From assembly GCF_028551275.1 (NCBI RefSeq), contig NZ_CP117025.1:801501-865500 (forward strand): a stretch of 64,000 nt of DNA. The letters are read 5' to 3'. The DNA comes from Sphingomonas hankookensis (GTDB lineage Bacteria > Pseudomonadota > Alphaproteobacteria > Sphingomonadales > Sphingomonadaceae). Position 1 is the first letter of the stretch, and each line of letters starts with the position of its first letter. This document shows positions 24,343 to 33,247 of this stretch, piece by piece. The notes under the pieces were generated by a model that was not told the DNA's origin, did no database searches, and saw nothing but the letters and a program-made list of their open reading frames with translations. The translations under genes were made by a program, and so were the position numbers.

Positions 24343-25494
24343 TTAGCTCTCTTCCTCGGCCTTGACCGCCTTGCCGAGCTGGCGGCTGACGGTCGATTTA
24401 TCCTTGCCGGTAATCTCGGCGATGTCGGTCATCGAGAAGCCAAGCTCGGCATCGTCGCGCATCGCGCGGAACAGCCGGCTAGGCTCGGAGAAGAGCAATG
24501 CGCGCCGCTCGCTTTGCACGCGCGCGGCATTGAGCGTGGCGAACTGGCGCAGGGTGTTCAGCAGGTCGAGCCGCTCGGTCGTGCGCACCGCCATCGCCTT
24601 CTTGTATGTGCGCACCAATGATTCAATTTCGGCGCCGGTCGCGCCCTCGGTAAACCAGGCGATCAGCTGGAGATGGCTGTCGGGAGCCTCAATTGGCGGC
24701 ATGAACTGCGTCGCGATCGCCTTGCGCATCGCAAAGTCAGGGCGCGGGATCTCGAGCTGCACCTCAAAGCGCCGCCAGACGGCGGGGTCGAGCAACTTGG
24801 GATGATTTGTGATCCCAATGGTGAAACCGACATCTCGGCGCGAGTCGAGGTTTTGAAGGAGGGCGTTCACCACCCTCTTAATCTCACCAACCTCCTGCGG
24901 GTCGTCGCGCACCTTGGCGATCGCATCGAACTCGTCGAGCAGCAGCACGCAGCGGTAGCGATTAGCGAAGGTAAACAGGTTGCCAATGTTGCGCGCTGTG
25001 GTGCCGAGGAACGAGGAGACGAGGCCGTCAAGGCGGACGAGCACCACCGGCAGGTCGAGCTTGTGCGCCATCCACTGGGCGAGGCGGGTCTTGCCGGTCC
25101 CTGGCGCGCCATAGATCAGGCAGGTCTTCGCCGGCGCGATCTCCAGTTCGCTTAAGGCCTCGAAATGCGCCCATTCGTCGACGATCGTGGCCACGGCTTG
25201 AGTGACGATCGGGTTGAACAGGGGCGGACGCCCCTGGATTTGCGCCGGAAAGATGATCTCGGCAAGCGCGGCTGCGGTCTCGCGATCGACCGGGACTGGC
25301 GTATTCGGCCCAAGCGTCTCTCCGGCGAACTGCGCCTTCGATCGCTCGATCCGGCTCGGCGCAACCTCGGTCGCGCGCTGTGAGGTCGCGAGGATGCCAG
25401 CAAGGGACGACGCCTGCTTGTCTTCACCTCCCTTCGCAAGCGCATCTCGCAGGCGCTCGACCTGCTTGCGCACGGCGGGTGATGGGTCCGCCAT
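24343..25494 (-). CDS. ietA: AAA ATPase of an ietAS-like system
   Basis: A 383-residue AAA+ ATPase. Walker A is YGAPGTGKTRLAQ (about residue 130), Walker B is RCVLLLDEFDAIAK (about 185), a sensor Asn follows in IGITNHPKLLD, and an arginine-rich RRFEVQLEIPRPD completes the core. The C-terminus (SMTDIAEITGKDKSTVSRQLGKAV) reads as a helix-turn-helix. I chose ATG 25494 (MADPSPAVRKQ); ATG 25566 in frame is possible. It lies directly ahead of the subtilase gene in one operon. In ietAS the ATPase is thought to control the protease; no substrate is known from this sequence. Confidence 0.82.
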   Translation of the reverse strand: MADPSPAVRKQVERLRDALAKGGEDKQASSLAGILATSQRATEVAPSRIERSKAQFAGETLGPNTPVPVDRETAAALAEIIFPAQIQGRPPLFNPIVTQAVATIVDEWAHFEALSELEIAPAKTCLIYGAPGTGKTRLAQWMAHKLDLPVVLVRLDGLVSSFLGTTARNIGNLFTFANRYRCVLLLDEFDAIAKVRDDPQEVGEIKRVVNALLQNLDSRRDVGFTIGITNHPKLLDPAVWRRFEVQLEIPRPDFAMRKAIATQFMPPIEAPDSHLQLIAWFTEGATGAEIESLVRTYKKAMAVRTTERLDLLNTLRQFATLNAARVQSERRALLFSEPSRLFRAMRDDAELGFSMTDIAEITGKDKSTVSRQLGKAVKAEEES

Positions 25495-25566
25495 CGCGGA
25501 TCGACACAAAGCTTGAATTATCGAAAAATGCTCCACCGCACCTAAATCCCGAATGATGCATCGCAC

Positions 25567-26337
25567 CTGTTATTTGTTGCATATGTCACGAGGAGATGTG
25601 CAGCGCAAGGCCGTCATGGTGCACTTATTAGCCAATCCGTTGCACAGTAGCGGTTCGTTGGTGCATTGGGCTAGCCTGATGATGTAAGGCCTCGCCCGAC
25701 AGCGCGTGTCCGTCAGAAGCGTGTCATACGTCGGGTCGTTCTGGACGCACGGGGGCTGCTGGAGCGATTTCGCGTAGCCAAAAAATGTGCGCGAGAGCTG
25801 ATCCGCGCGAATGACGAGTTGCGCCGTCTGCTCATCTGCTCTCGATTCGCGGCAAAGGGAGGGCATAGCCGTGCCAGCCGCCACGGGTGTGTGCAGTCGC
25901 CGCCAAACGGTTCACTTCAACCTGCTTCGCAGCGTCGCTGGCCCCAGGCCCGCCACAGCGCAGGTAACTAGACGTGAGGGCATCTTGGCCTAATCCCGGC
26001 CCGCATTAAGAGCAGCTCTTTGCGGTTAGCTACAGAAGCCGGTCAGTCGCCTAACGAGCAATGCCAGCCGTGGGGCAAAACCTGAATCAACGGCCCATTT
26101 CGGGATGCGCTCGGGCCGTCGTGAACGTCGCGTTCTGGGTCGCCAAGACGGAAGTTAGAGTGGCAGCTCCCGACCAACATACGCCGTTTGTCGATCGGGC
26201 GTAGAACGGCAGCTTCCGCCACAACCTTCCATTCGCCCAGTGGAAAGCCGTCCAGCAGTTAAGCGCCCAAATCTCGGTCGTTCACGCTAGCCTTGTCGGC
26301 GGCCGGAACGCTGCCACTCGCCCAAACCTCGCAGCAA
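25567..26337. other. Gap between ietA-like and DRT1-like genes
   Basis: About 770 bases with no ORF of convincing composition; a 104-codon minus-strand frame at 25570-25884 is Cys/Thr-rich, lacks a ribosome site and occupies the expected ietA promoter region. I see no tRNA or clear terminator hairpin. It should hold the ietA promoter and the transcription end of the reverse transcriptase gene. Confidence 0.4.
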
Positions 26338-29300
26338 TCAATCGGGGATGCACTTACGGGCCGGGGATATGTTGAAGCCTTCGGGTGTCGGCTTGTATGC
26401 GTCCGTAGCGCGAGACCAGTTCTTTTCGCGGCTCTGTTGCCGGCGTAACCGGGTCGGCTCAATCTCAACTACGACCAATTGGTCATTTTCCCCTCCCCGG
26501 ACGCGGCACACGTCACGATGGAACGATTTCTTGGCCGGCCGGCGCAGCCGGCTATCGCCGTAGCGCCGGTTGTTAACCAACGCCATATAGGCATGAACAT
26601 CGAGCGCAGCTGCATCGATCAATGCGGAGAAGCTTTCCAGGTCTTTGTTCCACGAGAGTGTTATCAGGCAATCAACCTGGCCTTGGAATTCCATCCGATA
26701 CTTTATGTTCTGAAGTTCACTACACACAAGGACGCCAAAAAAGAGACCGTTGTGCTGGTACACCCGCTTTAGATCATTTTCATCGGCCCAGCTCAGCCCG
26801 TAACTGGTATGCAGCAACTCGTCCTCTCCCGGTGCCGGCTTACACTTGCGTTGTCGAACTTGGATCGACGACGCGTAGCCTAAGCGATCATCGGTCAGCA
26901 CAAGCACAGCTGAGCTGTAGATCTGTTTTTTGTCGGGGTGACGCGTGTAATCGACCCCAGCGATCAGGCTGATTCCACTGGCACGCAATCTTCCAGCAAT
27001 GGTGTTGATCCAGCGCTCGGGCACCGACAGTTCTGGGAGGAGTAGATAATCTGGTTTCGGTTTAGCGTGGATCGCAGCGTTCACGATGTCCGCTAGCTGC
27101 CAATATCGACGCGGCGACAAGTCGGGGTTTCCCGCCGCTCCTTCTTCCCAGCTTTTGTCTTTCACTTCGAAGCTGCTCAGCCCTAGCCTTACGGCTCGGC
27201 CCAGTCCTGAGCGCCTCACAACGATCGGCGGGGGACGATCGTTGCTGTTGGCTACAACTGCGGACGGGCGCGTCCTCTCGTCGTCATCCTTGTCTCCGAC
27301 GTCAGGCGTCTCGGGTTCCAGCTCTTCCGCTAGATCGCCGCGCACCCAAATTCCGCGAACCGCGCGCGTGTAATCAGCCCACGTATGGGCGGCAGCGACA
27401 GGTTCGTCGAATACGCACTCATCGGGCAAGTAGAGCGCAATCTCCTCCGGCGTGTATGGCCGTGTTGGGAATAGGAATGGCAAGATCGACCGCCGCACGA
27501 GATCGCCCGCCGCCGGAATGGCGAGCAGCGCCACACGACGCGGCGGTGGTCCGCTGGCGTTCAGTTCAGTGCGTTCCAGAAACTGGCGAAGGCAATCAAC
27601 GTGCTGGTAGCGACCCGCCAACAGCGCCTCGTTAGGTTGCTCTGCCGGCTGCGCCACCGCGTCGGTGCGCAGGTGCTCGCGATAGGGTGTCCTAGCCCAG
27701 TCCGCCTCGCGCGCCTGTCGCGCCAACTTCGTCAGCTCGACCACGGTAAGCCCTAAGTCCTTAATTAGACCTGCGAATGCTCGCGCTCGTGACGGCGTGG
27801 AGGAGATTGGATACGCGCGGATCAACGCTTCCCGGAAAAAACGCCTGACCTGCTCGCGAGTGTCGTTCCAGACTTCCGGTGGGACGGAGCCGGCATAGAT
27901 CCCGTTGATCTGCATCCGTGTTGTCCGAGTCGAATCCTCCAGCTTGAAGATGGCGGAAATAGTCTCCCGATACACCCGTCTCGCAGGTATCCAGTCGCCA
28001 AGCGACACCGCAAACGACAACAAGCGTGGTAAGTGGTCGATCTGCTCCAAGACCTTGTCAGCGCGGATGACGTGTTCGTGAGCGAACTCATAGAAATCGT
28101 CGCGTTGCGGTCTCCAGTCCTGCGGTCGAAGGTCTCGCGCCAGCGTGTTTACTGCGCGTAACAACACTGACCATCCGAGTCGGCGCAGCGTTAACCCGTC
28201 CGCCCGCCGCAGACTGTCGGCGTCATCAGCCGAGTCGGTTGCGGCCAGCGCCCGCGCAGCATGCGATTTCTCGATATGCTCAGGCTGCGGCATCGTCCTC
28301 CGCTCGCTCGACACCTCTCGGATTTGCGAGGCGATATGATCGAGCAAATCGGCACCCGACCGACCGCTTAGGAAGAACGTCTTTTGTTTTGCAGCCTGTA
28401 ATGTCAGCTGGGTTCTGCCACCCCATTCCGGCAGCGTCAGGCTGACGTTTCCGGAAGAGTCGCGGCGAAACGCGGGGACCCGCTGCGTAATAAAGGTCCA
28501 GAGGTCGCTTGGCGAGTTGATGTCATCGCTATCGTGGAGAACTAGGAACAAGTCATCGACGTAGCGAGCATAGTAGATTGGGCTTAACTGTCGCTCGACC
28601 TGCCGATCCAAAAACGCGAGCAGCACATTCGAAATCACCCGGACGACCGACAGGCCGATAGGAATGCCGCCGTGTTGCCTGGCATCGATGGGGCATCCAA
28701 GTGCGGACAGTCTCTCGCGGCAGCGCGCCGACCATTCGCTCAGCGCCGCGCTAATGAGCTGGCTGAACGCCAATTCAAACGGGGTTAGCTCAACACCCAA
28801 ATACTCTAGAAATCGCGCATCGACGAGGAAGCTGGGGTCTATGCTGTGATAAAAATTGCCAACGTCGAGAGTCATCGCGATAATCGGCTGCTCCCGCTTG
28901 ATAGCGTCGCGCATGGCATCAAGGCCGTCGTCGCGCCATTTGCGGTAAGGCTCGAAATAGGGCTCGAATGAACCTAAAGACTCTAGGTGATAGTCGCCGA
29001 CCCACTTGCGGTCCTTGTCCGCTCGATAGCGCCGGACACGCGAAGCGAGCGCGCGAGATGACAGGCACGCGTCGAACTTATGGCCGACCAAGTTGACCCA
29101 CAGCGCCGATAAAACATGGGCCTCTACGCTGAAATCGCCGATTAGCCGGAATTCAGGGATCGGTGTTCGCTGGTCGGTAGACCGCCGGAAGGCCCGTTCC
29201 GCGTCCGAGAAAAAGGCGTGCGCCATCGACGCGCCGCCGTCTTGCTTCTCGGGCGGCTGCTGTTCGAAATTTAGCCGCTTGGGGAAGATGATTGGCTGCT

Positions 29301-29514
29301 TGATGCCTTCGGTCAGTATGGCGGCGGCTTCGCCTGCTTGTAGTCGCACCAGCAATGCCGCGAGCTTATCAGGCAGCGACTGTTCGTAAGCGATGAACGG
29401 CTCTGCTACTCTGATGGAGGACTCATAAAAGCAGTCGACCTTGGCCTTTCGATACGCGAAGAACAGATCGGTGAGTGACAGGTCGCTCCAATCACTAAAA
29501 TCTATCCCTGCCAC
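26338..29514 (-). CDS. Reverse transcriptase-nitrilase fusion, DRT type 1 (UG1)-like
   Basis: A 1058-residue fusion. The N-terminal half is a reverse transcriptase: motif A in MTLDVGNFYHSID (residues ~214-226), motif B in GGIPIGLSVVRVISN (~282-296) and the catalytic YVDD in YYARYVDDLFLVL (~318-321). A long helical middle part follows (~400-760). The C-terminal ~300 residues are a nitrilase (C-N hydrolase) domain with Glu in LLPELSVPERW (~826), Lys in RKCKPAPGEDE (~890) and Cys in FGVLVCSELQN (~929). RT plus C-terminal nitrilase is the architecture of UG1/DRT type 1 anti-phage proteins. All catalytic residues of both domains are present, so it looks functional. It lies next to the ietAS-like operon on the same strand. 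Confidence 0.88.
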   Translation of the reverse strand: MAGIDFSDWSDLSLTDLFFAYRKAKVDCFYESSIRVAEPFIAYEQSLPDKLAALLVRLQAGEAAAILTEGIKQPIIFPKRLNFEQQPPEKQDGGASMAHAFFSDAERAFRRSTDQRTPIPEFRLIGDFSVEAHVLSALWVNLVGHKFDACLSSRALASRVRRYRADKDRKWVGDYHLESLGSFEPYFEPYRKWRDDGLDAMRDAIKREQPIIAMTLDVGNFYHSIDPSFLVDARFLEYLGVELTPFELAFSQLISAALSEWSARCRERLSALGCPIDARQHGGIPIGLSVVRVISNVLLAFLDRQVERQLSPIYYARYVDDLFLVLHDSDDINSPSDLWTFITQRVPAFRRDSSGNVSLTLPEWGGRTQLTLQAAKQKTFFLSGRSGADLLDHIASQIREVSSERRTMPQPEHIEKSHAARALAATDSADDADSLRRADGLTLRRLGWSVLLRAVNTLARDLRPQDWRPQRDDFYEFAHEHVIRADKVLEQIDHLPRLLSFAVSLGDWIPARRVYRETISAIFKLEDSTRTTRMQINGIYAGSVPPEVWNDTREQVRRFFREALIRAYPISSTPSRARAFAGLIKDLGLTVVELTKLARQAREADWARTPYREHLRTDAVAQPAEQPNEALLAGRYQHVDCLRQFLERTELNASGPPPRRVALLAIPAAGDLVRRSILPFLFPTRPYTPEEIALYLPDECVFDEPVAAAHTWADYTRAVRGIWVRGDLAEELEPETPDVGDKDDDERTRPSAVVANSNDRPPPIVVRRSGLGRAVRLGLSSFEVKDKSWEEGAAGNPDLSPRRYWQLADIVNAAIHAKPKPDYLLLPELSVPERWINTIAGRLRASGISLIAGVDYTRHPDKKQIYSSAVLVLTDDRLGYASSIQVRQRKCKPAPGEDELLHTSYGLSWADENDLKRVYQHNGLFFGVLVCSELQNIKYRMEFQGQVDCLITLSWNKDLESFSALIDAAALDVHAYMALVNNRRYGDSRLRRPAKKSFHRDVCRVRGGENDQLVVVEIEPTRLRRQQSREKNWSRATDAYKPTPEGFNISPARKCIPD

Positions 29515-30193
29515 GTCGCCTCCGCTTCACTGACGATCACGTCAACAACGTTGATGTCATCTATTAGGCCTTACCGTATCCGAAAATCTCGCGTTCGGAC
29601 AAGCTCTGCGAGAGCTCGACGTAATGTGTCCGCATTCGCCCCAGCAATGCCGAGAGCAGACGGGTCGCTAACGGCCCAGCCTCTGTCGCTCTCCGATAGC
29701 TGGTCGGCGCAGTGCTGGACGTCGGCTTCTGGCAGGACCTGCCATTCGGCACATCATGTCGGAACGGCAGAAAAGTCCCACATGTCACCGTTTAGCCAGG
29801 ACCAGCCGGAGCTGACGGGTGCGTTCTGCTAAGATGAATGAACGGCCGAAGTTGGGAAGCGGGAAAGGCGGTCTGAATGACCGGTTGTGGATCATTCTCA
29901 CCTAGATAAAGTCGTGCCGTTGAGACGTCGTACGCGGGTGCGAGCGGAACCAATTTTTTGGCTGGCTGAGTTGACGCTTGGAATCTTCGGATTCGCCATC
30001 GCTAGCGGATGGCAGGCGAAAGCGATCACGAACAACGAGAGGTAGCGAACGTCGAAGCGCAGCTTCGATGCTGCCTCGACATGCCGCCTTCGTCTGGGCA
30101 ACCCGCCGTCACCCGGCGGGAATGCATGCTCGTGCTCGACGCGCTCGCCGGCGAGTTCGATTCACTATTCGAACACAGATAGGGACAGGAAAA
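29515..30193. other. Gap upstream of DRT1-like gene and recombinase
   Basis: About 680 bases with only weak short frames. A minus-strand frame at 29898-30101 contains a hydrophobic stretch (SLFVIAFACHPLAMA) but no ribosome site. A near-palindrome GCCATCGCTAGCGGATGGC stands at 29995-30013, about 190 bases ahead of the recombinase, where an operator or recombination site could lie. The DRT1-like promoter should be at its left end. Confidence 0.35.
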
Positions 30194-31811
30194 TTGGCAA
30201 AAGCCAACCGCAGCCGGACCAGGGCTTTCACGTATATGCGCTTGTCGGTCGACAAGGAGGGCGGTGCGCCTCAGAGCATCGATGCCCAGCGCAGTGCCAT
30301 TCTCGCCTACGCGGCCAAGCATGGACATTATGATCGTTGAGGAGTTTGCCGACGCCGGCTTCAGCGGTCAGACCGACAAGCGCCCCGAATTTCAGCGGCT
30401 GGTGCAAAAAGCTACCGCGGCCGATCATCCGGTCGATCTGGTCCTGATGTTCATGTTCAGCCGTATGGCCAGAAACATGCGACTGTTCTTCGACGTGGTG
30501 GGCAAGCTGGACGACGCAGGCGTCGAGGTTCGGTCGATCACCGAAGATTTCGGCCAAGGCCGTGGCCAGCGGATCGGGCGGACGATCACGGCGATGATGA
30601 ACGAGGAGCAGGCGCGCGATGCGGCAATCCTCACCCGGAAGAGCCGCAGGGAGAATGCGCGGCAGGGCTTCTACAATGGGGGACCGGTGCCGTTTGGCTA
30701 CCAAACCTATGTCGCCCGGCAGGACGGCGAGAAGGAACGGCGAAAGCTGGCGATCGTCGAAGCCGAAGCGGCGATCGTACGCCAAATCTTCGACTGGGCC
30801 GACATCGGACGCGGCGGACGCTGGATCGTCAAGCAGTTGAACGACGCGGGGCGCACTCTCCGCGGTGCGAGGTTCGCCAACAGCAACGTCGCCGGCATTC
30901 TAGCTCGCGAGGTCTATACCGGCGTCTATCACGATCGTACCGCCGACGACGATGGTGTTACCCCGGATATGGAAGACGCCATCGCGATTACCTGTCCATC
31001 GATCATTGCTCGGGATCAGTTCGATCGCGTGGCCGCCATGCGGGCAACGCGCAATCCTAGGCGGATGGCACCGCATGTCGCCGCCGGTACCACGCTACTG
31101 ACCGGGGTCGTCCGCTGCGGTATGCCCGGCTGTTCGAGCGGCATGACGATCCGCACGGGGAAAGGTGGTCGCTATACCTACTACGTCTGCAACGACCGGG
31201 TGAACCGTAGCGGCACCTGCGCCTGTCCGAGCATCCGGCGCGAAAAGCTGGACAGCTTGGTTCTGGATGCGATCGAGGCAAGGTTGCTGGCGCGAGATCG
31301 GTTGCGCACATTGCTCGCTGGCGTTCTCGATGTCTCACAAAGTCGACAGGCGGAACGTGAGGCGGACCTTACCCGAAGCCGTTCGGAGCGGACCCGGCTC
31401 AACACTGCGATCAGTAATCTGCTGATCCTGATCGAAGAAGGGACGATGAGCGCGAGAGACCCGGCGTTTGTCGACCGCATGGCGACCAACCGGGCGGCAC
31501 TGGCGGCGGTATCAAGCCGGATCGATGTGCTGGAAGCGCAACTGGCGAAGGGCAAGCGCAGGATTGACGAGCAAACGATCGACCGTTTCGGCGACATGCT
31601 TCGCAAGAAAATGCGAAGCGACGACAGCACGCTCCGTTCGTCCTACCTCAAAATGTTCGTCTCGAACGTCAGCGTGTCGGATCACGAGGTCGTTATCTCG
31701 GGCCCCGTGTCGAACTTGGAAAATGGCGTTTCTGTCGGACTTCCCGTCAAAGAGGGCGCGGTGCCCATCTTTGACCGGGAGTGGTGCCGCTTACAGGACT
31801 CGAACCTGTGA
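30194..31811 (+). pseudogene. Serine recombinase, frameshifted near the N-terminus
   Basis: A resolvase/invertase-type site-specific recombinase (~530 residues when corrected). The N-terminal resolvase strand FTYMRLSVDKE with the catalytic-Ser region and PQSIDAQRSAI is in the frame starting TTG 30194 (AGGA upstream), which stops at 30340. The rest (VEEFADAGFSG, LVLMFMFSRMARN, then the Recombinase domain and a zinc ribbon with CGMPGCSSG and CNDRVNRSGTCAC) is in the +1 frame from about 30330 to 31811. One base change at TATGATCGTTGAG would fuse them. The final residues CRLQDSNL come from antisense reading of the tRNA-Thr gene. It is probably the island's integrase, now inactive unless the shift is a sequencing error. 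Confidence 0.8.
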
Positions 31812-31857
31812 CCCCCGCATTACGAATGCGATGCTCTACCAACTGAGCTAAAGCGGC
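31782..31857 (-). tRNA. tRNA-Thr (anticodon CGT)
   Basis: A full 76-base cloverleaf reads on the minus strand from 31857: acceptor GCCGCTT pairs with AAGCGGC, D-arm GCTC...GAGC, anticodon stem and loop TCGCA-TTCGTAA-TGCGG with anticodon CGT, T-arm ACAGG-TTCGAGT-CCTGT, discriminator A and encoded CCA (31782-31784). Its 3' end faces the island, and the recombinase gene ends inside it antisense, making this a likely integration site. Confidence 0.97.
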
Positions 31858-32017
31858 CCGGGACGCAATGCCGTCCGGAGGCGGGCGCTTACCAGCGGGT
31901 GGGGCGGGTGGCAAGGGGAATTGCGTTTCGCGGCATTAGCTGCGGATTTTACCGGACGTTTACCCTGTAGCGTCCACAACCCGCGCTCATCGGGCAGAGC
32001 GCCCATGGGGACGGATT

Positions 32018-33145
32018 ATGGACATCGTGCGCGGACCGAACGAGCAGCCGGGCGACGACGATCGCGAAGGCGTGGGCGGCGACGTCCTGGTCGTGGGCAC
32101 CGACGAGCGCCGGATGCATGTCCGCGCCTATAACCACTGGGTGTCGCTGCTGGGCGGGCGGCCCTGTCCGTTGATCGACGCGCTCGATCCGGCGGGAATC
32201 GCCGATTTCGGGCCGAACAGCGTGCTGCTCGACTTTACCGATGGCCATGACGACGGCGTCATCCGGTTCCTGGGCCATGCGTTGCGTGACGAAAGCGGTA
32301 CCGATTCGTCGATCGTCCGGCTGAGCCAGGTGCCGCCGCGCTCGCTGCTGTCGCGGCTGACCGATCATTACATGCAGATCATCGCGAATCGCGCGCCGAT
32401 CGGGTTCGAGGCCGAGTTCGTCGGCCATCGCGGCTTTCCGATGCTCTATCGCGGTATTCTGATGCCGTTTTCGTCGGACGGCGACACGATCGACTATCTC
32501 TATGGCGTCATCAACTGGAAGGAAGTGGTCGACACCGCCACCCAGTCGGCGCTGGCCGCCGAACTGGCCGAATCGCGCCGCGCCGCGCCCCGCCGTCCGA
32601 TCCCGGCGGCGGCATGGGCCGATGGGCCGAGCGCTGCGCTCGGCGAACCGGCGGCCACCCCTTCGCTGACCGAACGGCTGGTCGAGGCGCGCCGCCTGGC
32701 CGACGCCGCTCGCGGCACGGCGGAAACCTCGGCGGCATCGATCGCCGCCTTGGCCGGTGCCTATGATTTCCTGCTGGCGACCGAACGCGATTCGGTGGGT
32801 TATGCCGCGATGCTGGTGGGGGCCGGCCTGACCGTCGATCCGCGCGCGCCGGTCGAGGCGCTGGTGCGGCTGGTGTTCGGCGATACGGCGGAAGCGCATG
32901 CCCGTACGCTCGCCCGCGCGCACCGCGCCGGGGTGGGCGAGGGCGAACTGGGCGACTGGATCGAACGGACCGCCGGGCGGCCGGCAGCGGCAACCCCGGC
33001 GATGGTGGTGCCGATGGCGCCGGGCGACGACGCCTATGTGCTGCTGCTGGGCCGCGCGGTCGATGCCGGATCGGTCGAAATCCTGGGGCGCGTCGATGCC
33101 GGTCCGGGGGAGATCGATGCGGCGCGACGGCAGTTGGGCGCCTGA
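32018..33145 (+). CDS. PAS-domain protein
   Basis: A 375-residue soluble protein. The first ~165 residues (RMHVRAYNHWVSLLGGRPCP ... MLYRGILMPFSSDG ... YLYGVINWKE) match the PAS-like domain (PAS_5-type) found in alphaproteobacterial single-domain sensors. The remainder is Ala-rich helix (LVEARRLADAARGTAETSAASIAALAGAYDFLL) and a small mixed C-terminal domain. No kinase or output domain is present. It sits just ahead of NAD-GDH on the same strand, and a regulatory role in metabolism is possible but unproven. Confidence 0.75.
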   Translation: MDIVRGPNEQPGDDDREGVGGDVLVVGTDERRMHVRAYNHWVSLLGGRPCPLIDALDPAGIADFGPNSVLLDFTDGHDDGVIRFLGHALRDESGTDSSIVRLSQVPPRSLLSRLTDHYMQIIANRAPIGFEAEFVGHRGFPMLYRGILMPFSSDGDTIDYLYGVINWKEVVDTATQSALAAELAESRRAAPRRPIPAAAWADGPSAALGEPAATPSLTERLVEARRLADAARGTAETSAASIAALAGAYDFLLATERDSVGYAAMLVGAGLTVDPRAPVEALVRLVFGDTAEAHARTLARAHRAGVGEGELGDWIERTAGRPAAATPAMVVPMAPGDDAYVLLLGRAVDAGSVEILGRVDAGPGEIDAARRQLGA

Positions 33146-33247
33146 TATCGACCGGGCATGCTCGTAATATAATTACCGCACTGCGACATTTTGTTCGCAA
33201 CTGCCACAAGGGTTGAGCCTGTCGGCGAGGCAGCGCATAGCCCGCGC

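Noticed and set aside
25570..25884. A 104-codon minus-strand ORF between defence genes
   Set aside because: No ribosome site, odd Cys/Thr-rich composition and it occupies the ietA promoter region; not supported as a gene.
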